A program made the translations under genes and the position numbers. Shown here piece by piece: positions 1 through 12,840 of a DNA stretch of 64,000 nucleotides. This DNA comes from Aphis gossypii (taxonomy: Eukaryota > Arthropoda > Insecta > Hemiptera > Aphididae), in the NCBI RefSeq assembly GCF_020184175.1, contig NC_065531.1, forward strand, positions 8,701,213 through 8,765,212, in the 5' to 3' direction. The first letter of the stretch is position 1, and every line of letters begins with the position of its first letter. Under the pieces are notes generated by a model. That model was not told where the DNA came from. It saw only the letters and a program-made list of their open reading frames with translations, and made no database searches.

Positions 1-2116
1 TATATACCGAATTATTTTGAATTTAAAAATGTATGTTCAACATGCATATTATGAGATCATTTAAAATAATAACGATAAATAATGTAAAAAAATAAATTGA
101 AGTTTATAATATTATATATATTTTTTTAATGTTGTTTCATTTCAAATTTAAATTATGCAAAAAATATATTTTATAAATCACTCTGTACATAGCTAGGTAC
201 CCATACTTACATACTTAATGTTAAAGCCTGATTCTGTAAGTAAACTGAATAAATATTTTATATATTTATTATAAAACGAGAAAGTTGTGATATGAATAAT
301 TTAGAAGATAGAAATTGAAGACAGGAAAATTAAAAATAACTAATAAGAAATGTATTTACATAGGTATGAGATGTTTTAAATTTTAAAGTAAACCTTTACA
401 ATCAATGTTTTCTTAATTAATAGCATTATTTGAAATAAGGGTAATTGCGTTATTTGTGTGACCTTCAATATTTATTTAAATTATAATAATAAATATTTTT
501 TTTTTCTAAGTAATTAATTTAATACATGTTATTACAAATACTAAATGAAATAATCTCTAAACTTGCTTATTTTAAGCTAAATATGTTTAAATTATTCTAT
601 TCTATTTATTATTAATACAATACAATTCAAAGTGTATAATTTTAACTGAGGTTAAATATATCAAAATAAAATAAGGTCAATGGAAATGAACTCATATCTA
701 TACGTATTACGGAACTCATGTACATTTATCTAGTTTCCATTGCCCCAGGGAAAAATAAAACCCCCCTGTATTTAAAATGAGGCGGATTTTTTAGTTTATT
801 ATTTATTATTATATTTCATATAGAAAAATACTGTGCTTGGTCAGATCTCCTGTTTCATTGAATTACGAGCCTCCTGGTCCAGACTCGGATTACCCATTAA
901 AGCAACTATATGTATAACAGAACATTTTCCTTTATATAAAAAAAAAAATTATATTTTTTATTTATGTTAAAAATGCATATGAATATATAAGTACTTATAC
1001 TGTATGTATATTATGTATACATACATATTATTATGTATACTGCACGTGACCAAAATCTAATCGGTGACGTTACTTTAAAGCATTGAGTTAAAATATTTTG
1101 AATTTGTTTGGAATAAAATATGGGCGAATTTAAAAGTAATTGTTAATTTGTTTTAGATGAAATATACATAAAAATTATCACTATTTACATGTAACTGACA
1201 GTTTTTACAATAACACAATTAAAATGTATTATTATTGTCTACCATAATCGTGTTGTATGAAGAATTGTTGTGATTATTTTTAAATGTTCATCGTTATTTT
1301 TTTTATATTGCTATACTTTACATTAATTTTAAACGTTATGTCAACTTTATCAATTGAATTTAGTTACAAAATAAAAATAAGATAAAACCAAAAAAAACAA
1401 TTTTTATGATATTTTGTTTGATTGGATTAAAATTTAAAAACATAAAACAATTTTTAAAGAATATGAACAAGCAAATATAATAATATTATAATACATTTTC
1501 GAATAAAAATAAAAGTTGTTGATTACATATGTATTATTTTTTTGCAGGTATATTTCTCCAGGCATTAAACTCAAGCTTGGGACTGACATAATTTAATAAA
1601 ACAAACTTCTATAAACTCTTTTTATTATCATATCAAATTAAAAATAGTATTTTGTTTTTTTATTTGGCAAATTGTTTATTTTAGTTTTCTGTACAACGCA
1701 TTTTTATAAACTCTATAGGTTATATAGTATTATTCTGTTTATAACTCTGCATATAGTATAATGACCTTATTTCGCCACATTATATTTCCTTTAGCTAACA
1801 CGAATATCTATTATAAACTTTGTGCATTTGAAATCGATTTTAGGACCTATTTACATGTTTTATTTTACTGTGAAAAAAAAATATACATTTTGTTTTTTTA
1901 AATGAACTACTTTCAATATTCGAAGTGGAAGGATGTATTAGAACGCCACTATGTATTCCGTAAGGAGTTACGCCTTATCGATTTAACGGGAATAAAAATA
2001 TATACTCGTATACATAAATAAGAACACTACCACTCCTACATACAAACACATTTAATCCAAAAAGCCATTTTAGCAGGTGGTGAAAAAACGGGTTGAATTA
2101 TTGTAATGTAAAAATA

Positions 2117-2133
2117 TGTGTGTGTGTGTGTGT
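2117..2133. repeat. (TG)n microsatellite
   Basis: About eight TG units, uninterrupted. Confidence 0.85.
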
Positions 2134-2179
2134 TTTTAAACTATTAAAAAAAAAAAAAGACGATGCATAATATACGTTT

Positions 2180-3240
2180 TAATATGATGTTTTCGAGAGA
2201 CAAGAACTAAATCCGCGCCCATAACAATGCGTTTAGTCTGTGAGTCCATTTATGTTTACAGAATCTGTTTCGTGAACTTCCAAGGAAATGTTTTGAAAGT
2301 TTTGGCAATACACGTGACGACAACTACGAAGACCTAGAAATTCGCCAATTTCACGTACATAATGTAGTACATTGTGTAAAACGGATATGATGGAAACGCC
2401 ATAAGTAACTAGATATTATATTATTGTAACACAACAAATGAGCTTAAACCGAATACACAATATGCAGAAATCCAGTTAACTCTTGCAAGCGACGTAAACG
2501 ATTTGACCGGAGTAGAAAGGGAGGGGGAAAAAATGCTAAAACAATTTTTTACCCGAGTATTTTCACTCGACGCAAGTACACAACAAATTCAATTTCCCCT
2601 CATGCCGTTGGCGAAAAAGGCACAGGAAAACGTTCTATACACGGCTACCCCGGCCAATCCATCCACTCCTCCCGAGTATAGTTTACGCATAGTTGACATG
2701 TAAAACGAGTAAGGCGGTAAACAAAGTTCAGAAGGCGGCGGCGGCAGTAGCGTATATTCTATTTCATCGTCTTGACGTGTATACATCCAGTGTGTCGGCG
2801 TACTGCACGAAATGACACGTAATTTTAAGCATGAACGCTCTTATCCCATTTCAGTCCAACATCAGTCGTCCACCCAACCTACACCCTTACTATCCCGCAA
2901 CCACCACTTCCCTTTATATTATAATATGCATGTGTGTGTTTGCGTATGCGTGCATGTAGATTTTCATTGGATCATTGTATTACAGCATTGACGCCACAAC
3001 ACGAAATATTGCTTGAAACATATTGGCGGGGAGGATTTCTAAATCGAAGTCCTCCGCGAAACAAGCATTACCCCCCTTCGTTACCTATCTCTTATTACAG
3101 TGATATAGCATTCGAATACAAAATGATTACACGGCTGCGTGACAAATGTACACCGCGAGGGTCGAGTCCACACAACCACCACCACCACCACTATCGCAGA
3201 AACACGCGAGAAAAGGCTTGGCGGGAATAATAATAAGATG
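2180..3240. other. GC-richer island in intron, function unknown
   Basis: About 1 kb of higher-complexity sequence in an A+T-rich background. It includes GGCGGCGGCGGCAG near 2738 and an (ACC)n tract near 3174-3192. Short open frames occur on both strands but have no recognised domain, and their residue bias (for example the poly-His from ACC repeats) follows the simple repeats. It could be an enhancer, an alternative promoter or first exon, or an unrecognised gene fragment. Confidence 0.4.
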
Positions 3241-6200
3241 TTGTATTATTATCCAAACCAAAAGACACGACTCGTCTACGAAAAATCTGGCAGTGGAATT
3301 ATATTAAAATAATATACTGGCATTATGTTCCATCGAATATTCCATTTCACCTTTAAATGCGACAGTGTATCGTTTTGACTCATATCATTCATTTGATAAC
3401 CGTATTAAGAAACTATGAGTATAATAATAATGGAAATAATGGATAATAAATTGTGATTCGCATATACTTATTTTTGACAGATTTTACATTTAAAACGTAA
3501 ATATAAATTATAATCAGTGCGTTAAAAAAACAAAATTACTCATTCACTCCTTATCTCAAGTTTCAATTAAATTAAAAAATATTATTTTAATTTTTAAGTG
3601 AAAAATGCATGTGCATAAAATAAACATAAATTATTGTTCACTAAAAATAATAAATACAGTGTAATACAAACATCGAATTCCATAATATATTCGTACACAG
3701 ACAGTATAATGTATATATATTTGAAAAGATAGAATTTAAAATATGCTGATTGTATGTTCACTCGCAAGAATCACTCAACTTGTTGGTATTCAAATCAACA
3801 ACAGTTATTATAAAGTTTTTAGAATTTTGATATTGTAATTGATTGCAAGCGTCTGCGACAAACGACAGTTGGTAAATATGAATTGCCAAGCTATAAGAAT
3901 TTAAAAATATTGAACTAAACATCGAATACTATTAAACAAATATTAAATAAATGATTTCACAGCATTGGCGAACTAAAATAACAATCGCTTCTAATAAAAA
4001 ACTAAAGTATTCATAAAGTACAAGTACAAGTACGATTTTAAATAGAAAAAAACTATGAATTATTCAAAAAAAAAAAACCTCTCAAAAGAACACACCAAAT
4101 CGTCTGAGATAATATTCATTACTTAGAAAAAATAAAACGTTTATATTATTGAATAATTACTGACTCGTTGACAGTAAAAAATATGGTAAATTAGTTTTTA
4201 TCAATTAAAATAAAAATAAAATAATTTTTGAAATATAAAATTAATGTATAGTAAAAAATGAAATGATAGCAGTTATTTGAGATGTTTGGTAGAGGGAACT
4301 ATCAGGCAATGAAAGTTTTCTATATCGGAGCCAGCCTATATATACCAAGATATATTGCTATAGTCAATAGTCTGTCAATAGACTGGTACACTATGTTGAT
4401 AATATTTTAGTTTATTATGGAAGAAAGTTTTACGGGACTCGGGTGTGGTGAAGATTGAGCCGCTATTAAGTTGATGACGGGTCACAAACCTCTTGTAACG
4501 ACCTGACGTGCACTTAACGTTGGTTGCTAATGAAGACTACAAACTCTCTTCTCTGTGCCCTATGATCGTCGTTATATTTACTTAAATCAACACGAGGTCA
4601 TAATATAAATCACCTCTCGGAACCGTGTCTTAGTCATTTATGATGACAATGTACTAAATCATTTATCGTGCGATTCGAGAAAATTAAACTCAGTTTAAAA
4701 TAATAATAATAATATTAAGATTATGAAGTTTTTAATGGAATTATATTAAAATATACATATATAATATATATATAGATATATATCTTTTAATTGTTAAAAT
4801 AATTAAATACATAAACACTGATTAGAAAAGGTCCAAAATCTTACTTATTTGTGTTTAGATTAAAGCTAAAATAAATTTAAATAAGTTAATTATATTTATT
4901 TTTTGCATAGAAATAGGCATACTTTTTTTCTAGAATTGATTGCTAATTTTTATATGTATTTTTTTGAAAAACACATAATATGAATAACCTTTACATCAAT
5001 GTTTAAAATATATATTTTAAGGTATAAAATATAATGGAAAAAAGTAAAATCTTTTCTAAAAACTTTATTTTTAGAAGACAGTCAACTAATATTTATGTTT
5101 GACCGTAAAAAAAATATAAATAATATTCTCTATAATACCTATTAATTTATACTTAAAATAATACACTATTTATTAAAAGTAGATAATATTTGTAAGATAA
5201 TTGATTATTTCAAAATGTTTCAGATCTCATTTTTGTTTATAATATAATTCGCTTTTTCAGGATAGATTTCCAACAAAAAAAGTTAGAATAGTTTTATCTT
5301 AAATCTTCAGATTAATGAGGGGTTTTGAGATGTTTACTATAATAGCCGAGGTATTTCGTGGTTTATGCTTGTCACTACAGTTTTAGTATTTCCTGTTTTC
5401 GTATTTATTCTTAAGTGGCTTCTAATGGACTTCTTTTGCTTTTAAGATATAATAGTTTGTTTCAAAAACTTAACATTAGGTCAAGAATTTGTTTGTTTTA
5501 TTGTATTTCACTAAGCAATAAATCGAACTAAGCCATTTGGCATAATGTACTACTAGTAAAAATATATCGTTTTAAGTATGATACTGGTCCAAATCACATT
5601 TATAAAATAAAGTATGATTCCTGTATACATTTTTATGATATGCACCAGGTGTCTTAAAAAGTTTTCTATAAGAATGATTCCAATTGTAGTTCCTGAACAG
5701 TAAATAAAATCCACCAAGCAATTACGGTTATTGGAACACAAACGACGCTCAAAATTATTTACTTTAAATTTAAATAGATAAATGTATGTACGTAGATAAA
5801 TTTTTGATTTTTAATTTATTGGTATTTAAGGTTTTATTTTTGTGATAAAAAACAATTAATGTCAATGTATTATTTGTTCTATTTTTTCACGTGAATTGTT
5901 AAATAAGTTAAAAATATTATTTTTATTAGATTCTGAAAGGAATGATATTATATTTATTGATTTTCCAATGATGAGTACATGATAATTTGTTCATACAATT
6001 ATTCGATTTTAAACATTGAGATTAATTTTTAGTTTTTAGATAATACTTTTAATCTAGTTTATACTTTAAAAAGATCAACATTAAAAAATCAGAATATTTT
6101 TTTTTTTTTTGAATATAATAAATATTATCGAGACAAAACAAATAAAATAATATTTTTACACCAAATTAGTGTACAAATTAATTGTAATTTTTATTTTATT

Positions 6201-9200
6201 AAAATTCAAAAACGAATAACTACAGAAACTTTTATATTTCAAGTTGTTTGAATGTTTATTAAATGGTATAATGTATATTATCATAATAATTAAGTATTAA
6301 ATTATTCAAGAAAAATATATATCAACCTACCTTAACACTAAAATTTAAATAAATGTCATATATCTATTCATAAATAAAAATATAAATCACAATATAAACA
6401 TAGTGATATTATAGTCTGACGGAGAGTCTTTGCCACTTAGAAATGTTGTTCGTATAAAATAGTCAATAATATACCTTTACATTCAAATGTAACATACTCA
6501 TAATAGTGAACTATTCAATACCTAATGTACGGCAGAGTAGTAGCAACTTACTTAAATTTTTTTAACGATCTTTTAATAACACATCATGTCACAGTATACA
6601 ATACAATATTTAGTATACAATACTAAATATTACAATTTAAAAACGCTCTATATCTTTAAAACGCATGTATCATCCTCAACTTTCAAACCTAAAAACTCAA
6701 AATCAGATCTGCTTAATAAAAATTTGCTATGCTGAATGAAAAATCAAAATTAATGTCTTCTTTTTAAATACCTAACATAAATATCACTATCATACATTTA
6801 ATTCTATAATTAAAGGTACTAAATACTGAATTATAGGCACGTGAATACTCAAATATAAGCATTTCAGTAATATTTTAGTTATACAAATAACTAATGTTGT
6901 GCACCAATATATTTTGTGGAAAAATTAATCACGAATTTATATAAAATTCGAATATTATTAAAAAGTTTTAGTACTTTTTAATATTAGCATCAATGTTAGC
7001 ATTTAATATGCTAAAATGAACTTTTTATGCATTTTCTATTTTATAAGTTTTATTAAAATGATACTACTTTTTTGATCAGCATTAATTTTATTAAAATAAA
7101 CAGTGCATAATAATAATGAACTCTTAAGTGTTAAAGTATATTATAAAAAAAATATTGAAAAAGTTTCACAGTTTCAAACGTTCAATAATCAAGCAAGCTC
7201 TGTTTCTTTTGTTTTGTCGTTTTTATGGTCAGTTAACTACAGACGAGGGAAAAAAAACTTTTATACTGAAAGATAAGATACTGATCTTTGATTGCAACTA
7301 AAAGCTGGTTTTTTCTCATACGCTCCTATTAAATAAACTTAAAAAACTCTTAAAAAAAGGAAAAAAAAATATTTTAACAAACTTCATCTAAATAAATTAA
7401 CTATGTATAACCGTTTATTATGTGTTTACTGGTCGTTTTAAGTTAACAATCGACATTACAAAAACAAGCTAAATAAATAGAATTAAGTAAATGTATTAAA
7501 TCATCTTGGTTTTAACATATTACATCAGAAAATAGTTTAAATAAATTAAATAACTAGTTGATTTCAAATTATATCAATTGAAATTACTTGAATAATTAAA
7601 TTTATTTAAATATTATAAATACTAATTTGATGTAATTTACAATACATGTATACAATAATTTTTTTTTCTTGATCTCAGTGGACATTTTATAAGATAAAAA
7701 AATATCTGGTCAAATTATATCTTGTTAAAAATATTTATGGTAACCCTATTTGGGATTCACATAATATATATTATAAAAAGGTGCACTATTTAATACTAAA
7801 TATCCAACAATTTGTACTGAGCAATTACAGATACTTCAAAATATAGAAATTAAGGATCTTATTATTTTATTTTTATTCACACATATAGCCACATACATTT
7901 TATAATTTATAATACATACAAGTTATGGTAGCGAATACAGATTTATGTTTAAATAAATGTGATCTCGGCATTTAGTTTCCTAAATGATCTTTAACAAATT
8001 AATTTAATTTATATTTAATCTTTTTTTTTTTTTTTATCATGTTAATTTATTAAAAAAGATTTTCATACAACTAGTTATAATAAACATAAGATCCAAAAGT
8101 TCCATATGAACCCCTTTGTAATCTATAAATTTAACTAGATATACTTACTTCAAAGTAGCCAATATGTAATATTTTAAATTTCATACATAGTATACTATAT
8201 AGTTTTCCAAATTAAAATTAAACCATAGAAGAACCGTGACCATAGATATTTGCCAATTTATTCCCAAATAAGAGACACATTTTTGCAATACATTATAAAT
8301 ATTTAATTTATTATAATGAAAATTTCAAAATTTTACTAAACTGTTGAGAATCGTCATTCCTCTAAACAGTATTATGAAAAATTAACTTTATTATACTTTT
8401 TTTAACGATTTTATAGAAAATTCAATTCTTAAATATTTTTTGTATGATATTAAAATTATATTTTTCTAATTATATAAATAGTATAGTTAATAACGTCTTA
8501 TATAGGAATCATTTTTAAATTCATATAGTTTTTATATTTTCTTAAAATAATACTTAAAAACTGTTGCATTTCAATGAAATTTTTTTTAATAATGTAATAG
8601 CTAGATATTACTAACACGACTAGTTATAAATATTTATTTTGTTTTAGCATCAATACTTTCAAAATTAGTAAATTTGTCATACTAAAATTCTAATTTTTTA
8701 TGAACTATCATGATTCAAATTGTACTTTAAAAATATTATGTAATTAAATAAGGAATTATAAAGATCGGGATTATTTAGTTCACATAATTATAATATTATC
8801 ACAGTGAAATTATAATTATATAATACTAAGTCTTAGAGATCTCAAAAAATGTTTTATTATTTTTATTTATTATTTCGTAAATTAGAAAAATAATATTACA
8901 TAATTTTAAAAACATATTATACTTGTTTATAGGTACTGTTAATAGCTTATTACTCAACATTTACAATTAAAGGGAATACTTATAACCAAATATAAATTAT
9001 GTACATTTTTATTCTTTGATATTTGTTATTTTTGATGAATTGTATTTTGGTTAAATATATTCATATTTAAAATTATTTAAATAAAAATCAACTCAATCAT
9101 TTTTTATAACTCCAATTATTAATTGAATAAAATGATTTTGAAAAAATAATTGCGTTTGGTTTTTTTTTGTGTAGAATGTAAAGTAATAGACTGAGAAAGT

Positions 9201-10453
9201 TTTGTCCTTTTTTTTGGATAAATTGTTTTATATTGTTAGCATAAAATATGACTCAAGAGTGTCTACGGTCTTGTTACAATGCTATTGAAGATGAAAAGTA
9301 GACTCTTGTGGCTGTAGAATGATACATGTTTCAGTGCATTATCTAAAGCCAAGAGACGAGTTTTCAGACGAAAAATATCATTCAATTTGTCAAACCGTTA
9401 AGGCAGAGTTGACATATCCATTTCAAAACTTACACAAGTGTAATATTATTATCGTTTAAAATTATTCCACACTTTTTTCTAACACTACACGGGGGATCTT
9501 GTATACCTACCTGAAAATGGGATTTCACCTGATTTATTATAGCAAAGATGTTGATGGAGAAAATAAAACAACACAGAAAATGAAAATTGTTTGTCATCTA
9601 GTAAGAAACATATATTGTTATTTTTAATTGTATTTTATATAACAGTTTAAAAAAAAAAAATAAGAAACTTCAACATAATTAGCTTTAAAATTGATAAACT
9701 TTCACAAAAAAAAGAGCATTTTAATAGGAGTAATTTATTACGTTTTTTGTACTATAATATTAGTAATGATTAATAGTCATTGATTTAAATATCTATTTAC
9801 TACTCAGAAACTAAAAATCAATACATATTTATTGTAATTTAATATCATAATATGTGATATAAATTACCAAAATTGGAGATATTTCCATTGATACTACATC
9901 GGAATTAAGTGTTATGATATATTAAGCGTTTTATTTTAGAATGATCGCAAAAAATTAAAGAAGTAAAAAAATTATAAACAATAAATTATAAATTTAAAAT
10001 ATTTTTATTTTATATAAAGCACATTTTGGAATATGTTTTAAAAGTTTTTTCAAAATGAACTATTTTTATTAAATTTTCGAAAACGTATCGTACTATTGCC
10101 ATTAAATTCATGAAAAACATACGTTTTGGATTATTTTAAATTTTAAATGACAACAAATAGGTTTTTTTTTTTAAAAATGATTTTTTTTTTTTTAAATCGC
10201 TTTAACCCATTATTCATTATATTTATTGAGCTTCAGTTAACTGACATTGGTTATAAAATTAAAAATAGAGATACAAAAAATCACTTAAATCAAGTAAAAA
10301 ATCAGTATTTTGGCAATAGTACGTTTTGGCCAACCCTCATATTTCATAGTAAATATGATTTAAATAAATTAAATATTATACTTAAAAACTCATAGTTTTT
10401 ATGTTTCACTTATGTATTGAAAACAAATAATTATTTACGTATAAGTATATACC

Positions 10454-10481
<28 letters not shown>
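10454..10481. repeat. (AT)n microsatellite
   Basis: About fourteen uninterrupted AT units. Confidence 0.9.
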
Positions 10482-10484
<3 letters not shown>

Positions 10485-12726
10485 TTATATTTATTTAGAT
10501 TTGTTTTAATAATAAAATTACTAATTTATATTACAAGATAATTAATTATTGATTATTCTATTATCTTAACTCTCAAATATTAAACAAAAAATAGTAATAA
10601 TATTTTTTAATTTTTTATTTTATCTCATTGTTTTATAAAATAAATATTTAACACCTTAAATTTCTCTGAAAAAAAGAATTATCCAACCATATTTGTATTC
10701 CGGTATTCATTATTAAAACTACAAGGGGATCAATGCTAAAATTATTAATTTATTGAATTTCTTCTATTTTTCTCTATATACTTCTAAGATTATATTAAGG
10801 TTTAAATTACAAGAACTGAAATGTATTTACTTTTTTTTAAAATCGTATTATATCGAAAATATAATATTAATTTGTTCACATCTTTTATATATATATATAT
10901 ATTATGCTATGTTATTGTAACTGTTTATGATCAACAATGTTTACGCATTGGGTGGCATAATTTAATCATACACGGAAACTTAAATCTTATTCATAAAAAA
11001 ACCCTGTGCGTTGTAGCTTAGTGTTATGTGTAAAGTCTTAGACCGGGTGGACGATAAGGAGATTGTTTGCCAACAGGAAATGAATACTCATGTTAAGTTT
11101 TCGGGGATGGAAGAGCATAAGATTCATACTACTCTTAATGGTGTTTTAAATATGTGTGTTGAATTATTTTACAAAGTAGGTATTTAAAACAACATCGAGA
11201 TGTTAATTTGCATACAAATTACAAAACACGAAATAAATGAACGCATTTGTTTGAAAACCATCATCATCGAATTTCTCACGAACTCGGTTTTTAGTTGTGA
11301 TCACTGTGCAGAAACTAAAAACCCACATATACTCCACAATTGTTGGCAGTATTTGGAAATGCCTCACGGAAGCTGAATGATTGTTTAAATGCTGTAGCCC
11401 GAGGGGAATAAAATGCACGAAAACGAATGATTAAAAGCTTAAAAGTTTGTCTGACAACGACATAGAAAATATTGTTTTAGCCAGACAAATTAAATAGAAT
11501 TACAACAAAATAGTTACTGAACCTCGAGCTTTAAATTAAACTTTTATGCTTTCAATTGGTAGTTATAAATTTAAAAATTGTTTTTTTTTTAAATATTTTT
11601 TACAGAAACGGTTGTTTTTGTTTTGAAATACTTAAAAAAAATATTGAATGAATGCTAAGGTTATAATGTAATACATAAGATTTAAATATTACCTTAATAA
11701 ATTATAAAAATATATACCTATTCAGTACCAAATTTTAAAAACAAAATTGTTTCAAAATATTTATAGCTAAGCGCTGAAATCGTTTTTAATGTTTTAATCT
11801 TTTCTTACATAATATGACTGAAAACGATCGTAAAAATAATGTTAGTAAAAAATCAACTTGTTTAAAAAAGCAAAATAATTATACTAAATCCTAACAATTG
11901 AAACTATTAAACACAATGTAATCAAGCGTAGTGAAGCCACTATCAGTAAGAGGATAATATAAACAAAAAGTATAATTTATGCTTCACCGAAGTTTTCGTT
12001 ATATCCCAATGGAGCTTATTTATATTTTAACATGTCACGCATAACAGCGGCAGTTTATCTTGCGCTTTGTGCACGTTTTAACCTTTAACAGAAAAACAAA
12101 CAGTCCTCGGATCCCTCGTCATAAATATTGTCTACGCGCTGTTAGAGTATCTTCACAATAAAACTCGTTTTTTTAATACCCAACCGTCTTCGTGAAAAAT
12201 AACCAAAGATAAAAACAGAAGGGACGCCGAGATATGGTTGTCTTTTACGTCTTGCAATAATAATTATTTTCCGGAAGACAAAAAAATGTTCGCTTATATA
12301 CATATACATACACACATTTTAAAAAATGGTTTGAGATACCCGCCTCCTTTGTGGCTTTGAAACTGCAACGACTTTTCATTTTTTAAGAGCAAAAGCACGT
12401 TTTGGAGATATAGCGGTCTTAACACTAAACAACTAAAAAAACTAATACGAACGCCGCTGTCAGCATTCAAAAAAATCATAATCTAGAAGTGTTTATTGCT
12501 ATACGAAATTATAATTTCCTTTTTTGTAATCTAAATGACTAAGATCGTATTATTATAATTTACAGCTACCGTAATTCGTAGGTACTCGCAATTTACAATA
12601 TTGCAGTTATTGTTCTTATTTAATTTTGATAAAATTTTTACGTATATATAGTGTGAACAAAACATTCTAGTTTATCTAACATTATTTATGATTATTTTTA
12701 GAGTTAATGCTTTTTTAAAGTCTTAC

Positions 12727-12840
12727 CTTAACGCTTCCCTGTAGTGGTTTACAGCTGTTTGCGTGTCCCCTACGTCCCTTTGGTAATTCGCCCAGTTATA
12801 GTGCATTTTAGCATTGTGTGGTAAAGTCTTTAAACCAGCC
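12727..12840 (-). CDS. TMTC1: TMTC1 coding exon 10, first TPR repeat
   Basis: 114 bases encoding residues 474-511 plus two bases. The acceptor is TGACTTTTCAG|G and the donor TTAAG|GTAAGA. The protein reads as the start of a tetratricopeptide array: LPHNAKMHYNWANY, then DVGDTQTAVNHYREAL, a full TPR helix pair. It leaves phase 2, so a further exon must exist. It was not found between position 1 and 12726. Confidence 0.93.

Larger units (their letters stand above)
1..12726 (-). other. Beginning of TMTC1 intron 10; no exon recognised
   Basis: After the exon 10 donor the minus strand runs to the window edge without a recognisable TPR-coding exon. The gene is unfinished, so this is taken as intron, at least 12.7 kb. 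The DNA is mostly very A+T-rich with homopolymer runs. Exceptions are GC-richer islands at about 2180-3240, 4280-4640, 11000-11440 and 12000-12480, none with a recognised product, and a (TA)n tract near 10454. A short or divergent exon could have been missed. Confidence 0.6.

Noticed and set aside
2934..3230. 98-codon plus-strand frame with a poly-His stretch
   Set aside because: The His run comes from an (ACC)n repeat, and no family or splice context supports a gene.
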